In this document: positions 52,601 through 63,469 of the stretch, piece after piece
Position numbering within the stretch: position 1 is the first letter of the stretch
Layout: each line of letters starts with the position of its first letter
NCBI GenBank assembly: GCA_029721435.1
Contig: CM056582.1
Coordinates: forward strand, 38,956,611-39,020,610
Length of the DNA stretch: 64,000 nucleotides
Direction: 5' to 3'
DNA from: Gymnothorax reevesii
Lineage: Eukaryota; Chordata; Actinopteri; Anguilliformes; Muraenidae
Notes under the pieces: generated by a model
What the model was told of the DNA's origin: nothing
Databases searched by the model: none
What the model saw: the letters and a program-made list of their open reading frames with translations, nothing else
Position numbers and translations under genes: made by a program

Positions 52601-54196
52601 CAAAACCCAAAACAAGTGAAGTTGGCACGTTATGTAAATCGTAGATAAAAACAGAATACAATGATTTGCAAATCCTTTTCAACTTATATTCAATTGAATA
52701 CACAAGATGTTTAATGTTCAAACTGAGAAACTTTTTTTTTTTTTGCAAATAATCATTAACTTAGAATTTAAAGGTAGCAGCAACACATTGCAAAAAGTTG
52801 CCACAGGGGCCTTTTTACCACTGCGTTACATCACCTTTCCTTTTAACGACACTCAGTAAACGTTTGGGAACTGAGGAGACCAATTTTTGAAGCTTTTCAC
52901 GGGGAACTCTTTCCCATTCTTGCTTGATGTGCAGCTTAAGTTGTTCAACAGTCCGGGGTCTCCGTTGTCGTATTTTACGCTTCATAATGCGCCACACATT
53001 TTCAATGGGAGACAGGTCTGGACTAACAGGCAGGCCAGTCTAGTACCCGCACTCTTTTACTACAGAGCCATGCTGTTGTAACACGTGCAGAATGTGGCTT
53101 GGCATTGTCTTGCTGAAATAAGCAGGGGCGTCCATGAAAAAGACGTTGCTTGGATGGCAACATATGTTGCTCCAAAACCTGTATGTGCCTTTCAGCATTA
53201 ATGGTGCCTTCACATATGTGTAAGTTGCCTATGTCTTGAGCACTAATACACCCCCAGACCATCACAGGTGCTGGCTTTTGAACTTTGCGCCTATAACAGT
53301 TCGGATGGCTCTTTTCCTCTTTGGTCCGGAGAACACGACGTCCACAGTTTCCAAAAACAATTTGAAATGTGGACTCGTCAGACCACAGAACACTTTTCCA
53401 CTTTGCATCAGTCCATCTTAGATGAGCTTGTGTCCAGCGAAGCCGGCGGCGTTTCTGGGTGCTGTTGATAAATGGCTTTTGCTTTGCAATGTAGAGTTTT
53501 AACTTGCACTTGCAGATGTAGCGACGAACTGTAGTTGCTGACAGTGGTTTTCTGAAGTGTTCCTGAGCCCATGTGCTGATGTCCTTTACACACTCATGTC
53601 GATTTTTGATGCAGTACCACCTGAGGGATCGAAGGTCACAGGCATTCAATGTTGGTTTTCGGCCTTTTCGCTTACCTGCAGTGATTTCTCCAGATTCTCT
53701 GAACCTTCTGACAATATTACGGACCGTAGATGATGAAATCCCTAAATTTCTTGCAATAACTTGTTGAGGAATGTTGTTTTTAAACTGTTCGACAATCAGC
53801 TCACCCATTTTTTCACTAAGTGGTGACCCTTGCCCCATCCTTGTTTGTGAATGACTGAGCATTTCAGGGAAGCTGCTTTTATACCCAATCATCGCACCCA
53901 CCTGTTCCCAATTAGCCAGTTCACCTGTGGGATGTTCCAAATAATTGTTTGATGAGCATTCCTCAACTCTCTGAGTCTTTTTTGCCACTTGTGCCAGCTT
54001 TTTTGAAACATGTTGCAGGCATCAAATTCCAAATGACCTAATATTTGCAAAAAATTACAAAGTTTACCAGTTCGAACATTAAGTAACTTTGCAGTGTATT
54101 CAATTGAATATAGGTTGAAAAAGATTTACAAATCATTGTATTCTGTTTTTATTTATGATTTACACAACGTGCCAACTTCACTGGTTTTGAGTTTTG
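52601..54196 (-). mobile_element. Tc1-like transposon T4, near-intact
   Basis: Termini CAAAACCCAAAACAAGTGAA and complement are flanked by TA, with inverted repeats of about 100 bp or more that include GTTGGCACGTT and TTGCAAATCCTTTTCAA. A truncated relative is at 61232-61603. Confidence 0.92.
52815..53838 (-). pseudogene. Tc1-like transposase, one frameshift (T4)
   Basis: I start the gene at ATG 53838 (MGQGSPLSEKMGEL) because the in-frame codons upstream lie in the inverted-repeat region. The helix-turn-helix pair (NIPQQVIARNLGISSSTVRNI and the following GRKPTLN linker) leads to VLWSDESTFQI (first Asp), MVWGCISA, FQQDNAKPHSARV (second Asp) and DWPA. One extra base near 53017 shifts the rest into the frame containing PDLSPIENVW (third acidic residue) and the C-terminus ending GDVTQW at 52815. 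Apart from this single lesion it looks complete (about 340 codons). Confidence 0.9.
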
Positions 54197-54215
54197 TATA
54201 TATATATATATAATT

Positions 54216-54718
54216 TGTTGGTAAATTAATAAAAAAACCAAGAACATTGTCCCGATGAAGAAGCAGACTCCGATGTTCGTGGCAAAAGCAGGAAAGAGTT
54301 TATTACACAGCCGACCGTGAGAACAACAGCGTGATGCAAAGTTCTAAAATTCCTTCATTTTGTAAGAAACTTTATACATGTTAAAGTACAGACATTTGCA
54401 TATGATTTCTTTAATGTTATCAGACGTTGTTGCTGATTGGTTCCAGGGTTTACACATTGATAAAAAGCAGTACTCTACAATTGGGCCTCTCCTGAATCAT
54501 ATGTGGGCATACAGAGCCTCCAATTAAAAGGTGTTGGTGCCTATTGTCCTGTTGGGACTGAAGACAAATGGAGCTCCCAGCTGGGAGTGGCACATAGGCG
54601 ATATGTCCTGCCGGTCCTGACGGCTTCTCTTTATCACCTAATGCACATTCATGACCCATTGACCAAACCGTCTGGCTCACCTCATATTGCCAACACCCAA
54701 AAATTCTGTTTCCCAACA
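54216..54718 (-). repeat. 3' LTR of retrovirus C
   Basis: Begins TGTTGGGAAACAG and ends ACCAACA on the - strand. Confidence 0.93.
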
Positions 54719-55739
54719 GTCCCTACTTTTTGACCCAACAGACAACGAATGATGAGGTCAACTTTATAGTCAAATTACAAGAGTGATGGCAAATTAATTT
54801 CTAATGACAAAATATCTAAAGCAACAACTTCACACCGATACCAGGCCAGAGACCAAGAAAGCAAGCCAGAGGCGACAGTGGCAAGGAAAAACTCCCCAGT
54901 TAAGTGGGAGAAACCTTGGACAGACCCAGGCTCTCGAGGCCCAATGTCATCTGTCAATGACCGGCACTGGAAGGCTATATGAAATAGACATGAGTATGAG
55001 ATGTTGAGGACCCAGTGTTAGTGATCAGCTGTGCATAAAAGAAAAGAACAGGCAAGAAGTGTCAAAGAAACATTTTAAAAATAGATCATGTACATGGCCT
55101 ATTACCAAGTACAGGCACTGCTACTTAGAGTCCACAGACATAACAGCTCTGATTTGTTGGCATGTTTGGCTGTCATGTGTACTGGTCGCATATGTGAATG
55201 CCATTATTGTCAATGGCACAAGTCCTTTTGAATTCTACAACAATGAGCTGTATGATGAGTGACATTGTTGTGGCGGGTTGTCTTGTGCAGTATTCTTCTG
55301 GCACAGGAGTTTGCGGCAGCGTGGTCCGAAAGCTCAGCGTCATGTCCTCAGCAGTGTGGTCTGGTGCTCGTGTCCTCAGCAGTAGGTGTAGGTTTCCTCT
55401 CCAGTGTATGGGGGAGAGAACAGAATACATTGTGAGGGTATTATTCAAGTACACCTGATTCATCACACTTGGGTCTATATTATGACTGCTGTTGGAGTCC
55501 TGTCAGAGTGAACAAGTTACTCGCTTTACCACAGATTAATTTATTGAGAATGAATTTCACGCCTTAAATTAATAGGATAAGCATATATAATTCCAGTTTA
55601 ATTTGAAAAATGTATTCATTCACAATTTTATCGAGATTACCCCAATAGTTAGGCAACCAATCAAAAACGCATGCACCTGATTAATGAAGGCTGTGGGTGT
55701 CCCAGGTAGTGTGGTTTGAGTCAGCCTTCAGTAGTTTTG

Positions 55740-56000
55740 GTGGTGTCTTCGGGTGAATGGCATGGTTTTGCATGGGAGTGGTGGATCCCGGAATACCTGT
55801 AACTCGAAGAGGACTCAGAGCAGTAAATGCTTCTTTACACTCATGTGCCCAATCAGCTGTTTCCAGTGGGCGACACGGGCATTTAAAAAGAGCATTGATT
55901 GATTCTGCAATAACAGAAAATTCAGATATGCGGTTCCCGCAAAAGTCAAAAAGTTACAGAATCTTACAGACATCTCGAGCAGCGCGGGGACGCAGAATTG
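55740..56000 (-). pseudogene. Retroviral pol remnant (RT connection segment)
   Basis: On the - strand a frame-broken stretch contains FDFCGN, FSVIAESINALFK and ADWAHECKEAFTAL. These match, in order and spacing, the segment after the RT active site in class I retroviral pol. Nothing upstream (active site) or downstream (RNase H, integrase) is recognisable. This is inferred from motif spacing only. Confidence 0.5.
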
Positions 56001-56411
56001 TGGCGATAGCAGTTGTTGTGAATTGTAAAACTCGGATTATGCATTTGTCCCAGATGCTGACTGGCACCCCCTACAGCATGTCCGGCAAGAACACGATAAA
56101 CCAGGTATCCACTTCTAGAAGTTGTTTAATCTTCTCTTCCATCTCACTGTCAGTGTTAATTACACATGTGGTTTACTTAGCTGCACGCACATATAACACT
56201 TGGAAGTAGAGATGATTCCGCAAATTAAAAACCCAAAATGCGCCGACCAAACAGCCACAACCCATAGCTAGTTTCTGACTGAAACAAGGGGTCCTCCTTT
56301 CGGTGACTAATCTCTGCCTGACTATAATTGTCCATTAGGGGGCGTTTCACTACAGCCTTATCATATTTCTAACAAGGACCACAGCTGGCCGTTTTAACAG
56401 CGGTTCTCTCT

Positions 56412-57782
56412 TCAAGTGGGCGTAATCGTCATTGGACGCGTGTGCCTTTGTGATCTGATGTCCTCGGTTTTCGGGTGTGTATAGTCAACTTTGGAAGCGT
56501 GCGCATTTGGCAGAGTAGCTGGACATTGTGGTGCCCTGTGTCCTTCTCCGCAACGAATGCATTTATCATCATCTCGGTTTTGAGGAGTGTAACGCCTATG
56601 TTTCCTGTGGTCCCTTCCTCTGCATTGATGAGCCCGATGACCTATTTTTCCACAATTCTCGCAATTTATTTTATTGTTCAGAATATTGTCGCGCACGGCT
56701 GCAATGCGATGAGGAGTAGACGCATTTTTACGGATCTGATCCTCTAAACGTGAAGCCCACGTAACAATATCATTAAAAGTCTTGCCAGGATTGTTACCAA
56801 TTGCCAAAACATTCTGTATATGTGGTCCTGCATCCGCCAGCAGCTGTTGGACAAATACAGCAACATCTCTATTGGGGTTAGGGAAGCCGCTGTATGTTTC
56901 GAATGCTTCATATTTCCTTTCAGCGTATTCTGCAAACGGCAAGCTACCTTGCACTACTGCCGTAAATAAATGGCATTTAGCAGTGCCTTTGCCCAGCGCG
57001 TTTTTCACTGCAACACAGAAATGATCAATGGAAGTTTGGAGCTCGGTACGAGTATCCCAAGGCCCAGCTGCCCACATTTCTTCCCTGAGGCTTTCCGGCT
57101 CTATTGAGTTCCAACTCAAAGTGGGACACTAAGCGCGCACAATTGAAAACAAGTCTAACGGATGTAAAGACATACTCCGTTGTAGCTCATTTAATTGTCG
57201 CCAAAATTGCAAGTTATCGTCGTTAGTATGGAGACTCGGTAAATCCTTTAATAGCGCTCTCATGTCGATTACATTGAGAGGTACATGGTCAACGTGAAGC
57301 CGCTGTTCACTTTCTTTACCGCGAATTTTAGTCACCATTGGAGCCATGGGAGCGGTGTTACTGATTTCTTTATTTTCCAAATATCGCGGGTCAGTAATGG
57401 TAGGACAATTCAAATCGGGGTACAAACACTGGACGCCTTCAAATCCAGCCGGGACACGTGCGAGCACTGAGTTTTTAGATTTTTCTTCCAATTCAATCCT
57501 TTTTCGCAATTCGTCCAGTTCACTATTCTGTGTTCGTACGCAGTTGTGTAATTCATTACATTTTTCAATTAGCTTTCTGTGTTCAATTGCTAAGATAAGC
57601 GTACCACATGCTGTTCTCTTATTTTTCTGTTTGGACCACCATTCTAGCGACTCCGGAGTGGATCCTTTCGGATCCCAACCAGCCTTACACATTTCCTTTT
57701 GTTCTTTCGCATATTTTTTCAACAAATAGGTAGTTACACTGCCGGCGCATTCAAGGGCGTTTGAATTTTCGTCGTTTGCCAT
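56412..57782 (-). pseudogene. Retroviral Gag of element C, one in-frame stop
   Basis: One frame from ATG 57782 to a stop at 56412, with a single TAG near 57129-57131. The N-terminal half has a Lys-rich helical region and a coiled-coil segment (HRKLIEKCNELHN and following). The capsid part after the stop has WAAGPWDTRTELQTSIDHF and helical segments. The nucleocapsid carries two zinc knuckles, CENCGKIGHRAHQC and CIRCGEGHRAPQC, the second one residue shorter than canonical between the second Cys and His. The order fits an orthoretroviral Gag. Start chosen as the first ATG of the frame. Confidence 0.8.
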
Positions 57783-58631
57783 CTTTATTTAAAATTAATG
57801 CGGCGTTTGTCAAGGTGCAGCCTAATTTCTAGTGCTAAGATAGGCCTTCAGAAATGTATAAACGCGCCAAACTAGCCAGTAGCTTACTAGGCGTACGGTC
57901 AAGAATAAAAACCAACACGAAACAATAAAGACTCAGGACAACATCAAACTTCAAGTGCGACAATGACGAGATTCACGGCGGGCACGAGTTGGCTTCTCAA
58001 ATACCCACAAGACGGGTTGGAGGCGCGCCACATGCACTCTCTCTCAACCTATAACACACAGACAAATAGTACCCAAGTGAAAGACGCTCACTCTGGGCCC
58101 GAGGCGCTAACACTAACTCTCCCGGAACAAAAACCGAAAAAAAACGAACAAAGACACGATATGCGCTTCTTAGGTAGGCTACCTAATACCCAGTCGTGAA
58201 AATAATTATTCACGTCTGTGCCGTGGGCGACCCACATACGCTTGCCACAGCCACGCAATCACGTATTCGCCTTTTTGGCGTGAATTCTCACTCTCCGAAG
58301 GCAGGGATGACCAACATTCACCCCGTCACAAAATAGCTATGTTTTCAATACATAGGCCTGTATCACAAAACAGCACTGGTAACACAAGCAGCACTGATAA
58401 CCATCACGCATTACACAAAGACACAGCTTTTTAACCACGAACAACTGATGGCTTCTACGCCGGTCAATTTAAAATTAATAGGTTAACGTACCACTGGGTG
58501 GAGCGTTCCAGATCTCCGTAATTTTGCCTTGCAAATTATATTTAGATAAAACAAAGTACTCACTCTTTGTACTGGTCAGGAAACTTACGGAGGTCCGAAA
58601 ACGAATCCACCCTGCTTCGCAGCGCCAAATT
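57783..58631 (-). other. Leader of retrovirus C (with primer-binding region)
   Basis: Non-coding between the 5' LTR and Gag. Just after the LTR the - strand reads AATT then TGGCGCTGCGAAGCAGGG, in the position of a primer-binding site. I cannot assign the tRNA. Confidence 0.55.
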
Positions 58632-59133
58632 TGTTGGTAAATTAATAAAAAACCAAGAACATTGTCCCGATGAAGAAGCAGACTCCGATGTTCGTGGCAA
58701 AAGCAGGAAAGAGTTTATTACACAGCCGACCGTGAGAACAACAGCGTGATGCAAAGTTCTAAAATTCCTTCATTTTGTAAGAAACTTTATACATGTTAAA
58801 GTACAGACATTTGCATATGATTTCTTTAATGTTATCAGACGTTGTTGCTGATTGGTTCCAGGGTTTACACATCGATAAAAGGCAGTACTCTACAATTGGG
58901 CCTCTCCTGAATCACATGTGGGCATACAGAGCCTCCAATTAAAAGGTGTTGGTGCCTATTGTCCTGTTGGGACTGAAGACAAATGGAGCTCCCAGCTGGG
59001 AGTGGCACATAGGCGATATGTCCTGCCGGACCTGACGGCTTCTCTTTATCACCTAATGCACATTCATGACCCATTGACCAAACCGTCTGGCTCACCTCAT
59101 ATTGCCAACACCCAAAAATTCTGTTTCCCAACA
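58632..59133 (-). repeat. 5' LTR of retrovirus C
   Basis: Near-identical to the 3' LTR. The - strand start is TGTTGGG and the end is ACCAACA. Confidence 0.93.
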
Positions 59134-59352
59134 ATATATATATATACATATATATATATAAATAAAAGAGATATTTACAGTCCCTTGATAATGGAGATGG
59201 GGTTGCTATCTTGCAATGTCCTGGAACAGGAAAATGCTCCAACACAGGCAAAAATCCACGAAAAGAGCTCTTGAAAAGAGTGACAGGTCTGGTCAAATGT
59301 ATCCTTCCACTATTTCTCCTACTACTTTACTCTCTCAATTTTTCTCCTTATA

Positions 59353-60920
59353 CAGTGGGGGAAATAAGTATTTGACCCCTCGCTGATTTTGCAGGTTTGC
59401 CCACTTACGAATGCAACGATCTATAATTTTATTCATATATACATTCTAACAGTGAGAGACAGAATCACAAAGAAAATTCCAGAAAATGACATCATATGAA
59501 TTTATAAAAATTGATAACCATCTGATGAGGAAAAATAAGTATTTGACCCCCTACCAAACAGCAAGTATTCTAGGTCCCACAAGCCAGTTAGTCTTTCTTT
59601 AAGACACACCCCCAATCCCAACTAATTATTTACATCAAATACACCTGCCTCACCTGATTACCTGTCTAAAAGACACCTGTCCACTCCCAAACATCCAGAT
59701 TCCAACATCTCCTCCATGGGCAAGACCAAAGAGCTGTCTAAGGACATCAGGGAAAAGATTGTTGACCTACACAAGGCTGGGATGGGCTACAAGAGAATTG
59801 GAAAGCAACTTTGAGAGAAAAGATCAACTGTCGGTGCAGTTATCAGGAAATGGAAGAAGCACCACACTGCCGCCAACCTCCCTCAGTCTGGGCCTCCATG
59901 CAAGGTCTCACCTCGTGAGATGTCCCTGATCATGCGAACGGTGAGGAATCACAAGGGGGAACTGGTTAATGAACTGAAGGCAGCTGGGACCACAGTTACA
60001 AAAGAAACAGTTGGTAACACACTACGCGGTCATGGATTGAAATCCTGCAGCGCACGCAAGGTCCCCCTGCTCAAGATGGCACATGTACAGGCCTGCCTGA
60101 AGTTCGCCATTGACCACCTGGGTGACTCAGAAGAGGCCTGGAAGAAGGTGATGTGGTCAGATGAGACCAAAATAGAACTTTCTGGGCTCAACTCAACTCG
60201 CCGTGTTTGGAGGGCAAAGAACACAGAGTACAACCCAAATAACACCAACCCCACCATCAAGCACAGTGGTGCTTTTCAGCCAAGGGGACGGCACAACTCC
60301 ATTGCATTGAGGGCAGGATGGACGGGGCCATATACCGTGGAATTCTAGACCAACAGCTCCTTCCCTCAGTGAGAGAGCTGAACATGGGTCGAGGATGGGT
60401 GTTTCAGCACGACAACTACCCTTAGCACACCGCCAAAGCAACAAAAGAGTGGCTGAAGAAGAAGTACATCAAGGATCTGGAGTGGCTTAGCCAGTCTCCA
60501 GACCTGAATCCAATTGAAAATCTTTGGAGGTAGCTTAAAATTTAGGTTGCAAGGCGACAGCCTCGGGACCTGAATGATTTGGAGGCTGTCTGCAGGGAGG
60601 AGTGGGCCAACATCCCTGCCAAAATGTGCACAAACCTTGTCAACAACTATAAAAATAGTTTGACATCTGTGCTGGCCAATAATGGCTTTTCTACAAAATA
60701 TGAACATGCTGTTTGTCCAGGGGGTCAAATACTTATTTTTGACCAAAAATATGCAAATAAATTCCTAAAATGCATACAATGTCTTATTCTACTTTTTTGG
60801 TGATATTCTGTCTCTCACTGTTAAAATAAACCTATCATTAAAATTATAGACCGTTGCACTCTTTGTTAGTGGGCAAACCTGCAAAATCAGCAAGGGGTCA
60901 AATACTTATTTCCCCCACTG
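59353..60920 (+). mobile_element. Tc1-like transposon T5
   Basis: Termini CAGTGGGGGAAATAAGTATT and complement are flanked by TA. The inverted repeats extend about 200 bp (GACCCCTCGCTGATTTTGCA and complement, GTGAGAGACAGAAT and complement). A common fish Tc1 type. Confidence 0.93.
59716..60701 (+). pseudogene. Tc1-like transposase pseudogene (T5)
   Basis: ATG 59716 begins [19 protein letters not shown], the usual Tc1 start. TGA near 59812 cuts the first helix-turn-helix (RIGKQL-stop). The middle frame 59920-60270 includes [11 protein letters not shown] (first Asp). A frameshift near 60270 and a small deletion replace the VMVWG region. WVFQHDNYP (second Asp) then ends in TAG, and [12 protein letters not shown] carries the third acidic residue, followed by further stops. 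The C-terminus GFSTKY reads through because the stop codon has mutated. Decayed. Confidence 0.9.
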
Positions 60921-61041
60921 TATACTCTTTTCCAGCCCCCTCCCACCTGCCCAATCATGCCCAAAACCCTAGTTCCAAACTGGGCTTAACAAAAAAAAAA
61001 TGTCAATACTGCCATCTAGTGGCTCTTTTTTCCACATTACA

Positions 61042-61182
61042 TGGTACTCTGCCTTTGTTTTATCACCCACCAAAGTTTGCCGCGCTTGAGTTACAGTCGA
61101 TATATTGTCACCAAAATCCACACACATACACACACAAATAAAAGTATACTGCCACTAAAGAAGATTTTGTTGAGTGGTTTTA
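61042..61182. other. Short host-like interval
   Basis: Unique-looking flank of the solo LTR with a CA-rich tract at 61118-61138. No gene. Confidence 0.4.
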
Positions 61183-61231
61183 TATACTCAAAAAAATAAA
61201 GGGAACACTAAAATAACACATCTTAGATCTA
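61183..61231. mobile_element. Tc1 inverted-repeat end, truncated
   Basis: TATACTCAAAAAAATAAAGG followed by GAACACTAAAATAACACAT is a familiar Tc1-type terminus in fish. Only about 45 bp remain before the next fragment begins. Confidence 0.6.
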
Positions 61232-61603
61232 CAAAACCCAAAACCAGTAAAGTTGGCACGTTGTGTAAATCGTAAATAAAAACAGAATACAATGATTTGC
61301 AAATCCTTTTCAACCTATATTCAATAAGACAAGTTACTTAATGTTCGAACAGGTAAACTTTGTAATTTTTTGCAAATATTAGCTCATTTGGAATTTGATG
61401 CCTGCAACATGTTTCAAAAAAGCTGGCACAAGTGACAAAAAAGACTGAAAGAGTTGAGGAATGCTCATCAAACACTTATTTGGAACATCCCACAGGTGAA
61501 CGGGCTAATTAGGAACAGGTGGGTGCCATGATTGGGTATAAAAGCAGCTTTCCTGAAATGCTCAGTCATTCACAAACAAGGATGGGGCGAGGGTCACCAC
61601 TTA
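61232..61603 (+). mobile_element. T4-family Tc1 fragment
   Basis: CAAAACCCAAAACCAGTAAA and the rest match the 5' end of T4 (its right-hand end, complement). They continue through the inverted repeat and untranslated leader to the start of the transposase (ATGGGGCGAGGGTCACC), where the copy is cut off. Preceded by TA. Confidence 0.85.
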
Positions 61604-61892
61604 GGGGTCTATTCTCCCATTAGCGCGTAAGTCTTTTTGTACGCGCTTCGAATTAAGCGATTTTGAGTTACGCGTATTCTCCCCTACTCGCTTCGATCAC
61701 GCCCACAGCGCTTAACTTCAGAATGTAGGCGGCCTTATGAAAGAGGTGTGACTGATCCAAAAGAGAGGCAGACTCTGTACAAAGCTCATTGATTATGGCT
61801 ATCAGGAAAACATGGAAAAAGGATTTTCTGATTAACCATGAAAATGCATATGGGGTCCATGGAAAACGCAAACCAGACTTTAAATTTGAATA
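61604..61892. other. Unclassified repeat-like segment
   Basis: Starts GGGGTCTATTCTCCC with repeated GCGCG/TACGCG words. A short frame at 61795-61890 (MAIRKTWKKDF) is basic but not identifiable. Confidence 0.35.
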
Positions 61893-62122
61893 TCGTCGGC
61901 CTGCTGATAAAACCTCGTATCTCCAAACTGATAAGAAACGAAAACTCGAATGTCCACAATTCTTACATGCAAAATTAAACATTTTTATTTTAAACTATAT
62001 TTATCCATGTATATTATTATAATTATTATTATTATTTATTTTAGATTTATTTTTTATTTTCCTGTGAAGTTTGTCTTTGAGAAGATACGAGGTTTTATAT
62101 GCCGCTGTAATAGTAGGCCGTA
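61893..62122. mobile_element. MITE related to 14028-14284
   Basis: The left terminus TCGTCGGCCTGCTGATAAAA is preceded by TA. The right end (GATACGAGGTTTTAT, then a damaged terminus) is its complement. The internal TGTCCACAATTCTTACATG block matches the other copy in reverse orientation. Confidence 0.65.
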
Positions 62123-62162
62123 CAAATTACAAGACGTAGCCTAATTCAGACATCTCTTTACT

Positions 62163-62271
62163 TATCCCCCGCCACGCGATTACCGCGAAGCGGGGGTTAT
62201 AGCATTGGGCTCCGTCCGTACGGACACATAAAATTGCGGCGGCGGGGGATATGTTCGCGACAAAAACTTGT
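62163..62271. mobile_element. 109-bp hairpin-led short element, copy b
   Basis: TATCCCCCGCC...AACTTGT. The same architecture as 51985-52099: 5' hairpin CCCCCGC with GCGGGGG and inner CGCG with CGCG, then GGGCTCCGTCCGTACGGACA, then GGCGGGGGATA and a small 3' hairpin. Confidence 0.72.
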
Positions 62272-63014
62272 TATTTCTTACTCTAGCCACCATGGCATTA
62301 AAGCTATGCATACAAACAAATTGCCGCGATAATGAAATAATAAATAAAGAATTTAGCGCTTCTCAATCAGCGAAATCAGATCATTGAAAATGTGCCCCTC
62401 CCACACCAGCCTGTTTGTTCCGTGGAAGAAGACAAAGGGAACATTCTAGTCACACAAAGACAATCAAAGACAGTTTATATGATCTAGTTTAGAAATTGCG
62501 CACTTGAAAACTACTCCGATGTCAGGTTTGCAACTAAAGGACATGGAAACGCTTTAACAAGGATTCTTACCCCGCACGCGGTCATCTGCCCGCCCCGAAA
62601 CCGCCTCAGTAATGACGGAATTCCATATCCATAGCCTATTATCCTATTTGATTTGAGCGACACATTCACTTGAACTTGACACTAATACTTTATTATAATC
62701 TATTATCCCATTTACTGATAATGATTCTTCCCATGTCGGCTATTCTTTAAAGGCTAAAATTGATCAATAAATGGATAGTGCTTTGGTATTTGCCAGGGTA
62801 GGGCTCAATCTAGAGTAGCCTATTTAATATATTTATTCACACACTAAATTACACAGTATTACCAATGGTTAAAAAAAATTACTAAGACTCGAGTTAGTTA
62901 ATACAGATATCTTCAATTAGAAAATCAATCCCCTCACTCGTGAGAATATCACAACTTTTTAGATTATCACGAACATATAGGGCAGTCGCATTTGTTAATA
63001 GAACCTGGAAGACA
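62272..63014. other. AT-rich non-coding interval
   Basis: No gene or assignable repeat seen. Confidence 0.5.
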
Positions 63015-63265
63015 ATGATGGCGACGTCGAGCCAAAGCCGAAAACCAAATTTCACAGATGTTGGTGTTGTATTGCAAGGAGCAATGAAGGCTGATCCGAG
63101 GAATTAAGCTGCGAATCGTCCTGGATGTGGCTTCGGTGGGGAGATGTAAGCGCAGTATCCCCGATTTAAAGCATGAATGGAGAGATCTGCGGGGCGCTGT
63201 GAAAGCCAGGTTCTCTGCACACCTGAGAAGTGTACATGCAACAGGTGGTGGGCAACCATCATCCC
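63015..63265 (+). pseudogene. Myb/SANT-like DNA-binding protein remnant (Harbinger accessory type)
   Basis: Start MMATSSQSRKPNFTDV at 63015, the usual opening of the trihelix Myb/SANT proteins that accompany PIF/Harbinger transposases. A central part is lost or shifted, with stops near 63106 and 63147. The third helix is readable (RSIPDLKHEWRDLRGAVKAR, 63150-63210) and leads to HLRSVHATGGG, a common end of this domain. Confidence 0.6.
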
Positions 63266-63466
63266 TGTGCATTTCACTGCACAGGAGGAAGGAATGGCAT
63301 CCACTCTTTCTGCAGTGGAAGTGCATGGAGAAGAACTTGAAGCGCCAACGAACTGCGTCAGACACCTTGACACAGACGCCTGTGATATGTGCATGACATC
63401 ACCAGCCACTCTCGGAAACGACCCAGATGCCAGGAGCGACAGCGCAGTTCTGATGTTGATGACCAC
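63266..63466 (-). pseudogene. HARBI1-like transposase N-terminal fragment
   Basis: On the - strand the frame opening near 63466 reads RTALSLLASGSF, then RVAGDVMHISQASVSRCLTQ. This is the helix-turn-helix part of Harbinger nucleases (the LRFLASGSF...GVSQASVSR pattern). It then shifts frame, and the catalytic D-D-E region is absent. It faces the Myb/SANT remnant tail to tail, consistent with the two-gene organisation of Harbinger elements. Confidence 0.6.
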
Positions 63467-63469
63467 GGG

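Larger units (their letters stand above)
54216..59133 (-). mobile_element. Endogenous retrovirus C, internally deleted, young LTRs
   Basis: LTRs lie at 54216-54718 (3') and 58632-59133 (5'). They differ at about four bases and one single-base indel over 502 bp. The interior has Gag and a short pol remnant, but no protease, most of RT, integrase or envelope that I can see. The 3' region contains the GGCAAGGAAAAACTCCCC segment common near the 3' end of fish retroviral elements. It sits in a TA repeat, which hides the target duplication. Confidence 0.82.
52478..61041 (-). repeat. Solo Gmr1-type LTR split by three nested insertions
   Basis: On the - strand the LTR runs 61041-60921, 59352-59134, then 52600-52478. 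It starts TGTAATGTGG and ends GGGGCCATAACA, like the other Gmr1-type LTRs here. No internal domain is present. The flanks are CGGT and TGGT, a 4-bp duplication with one change at a former CpG. The intervening DNA is T4, the retrovirus C and T5, with TA-rich sequence at the T4 and C insertion points. Confidence 0.82.

Noticed and set aside
55757..56209. A 150-codon + strand frame inside retrovirus C
   Set aside because: It is antisense to the pol remnant, has no motif, and the element is on the - strand.
62967..63365. A 132-codon - strand frame as a gene
   Set aside because: It overlaps the Myb/SANT remnant antisense and only part of the HARBI1-like signal, which lies in another frame.
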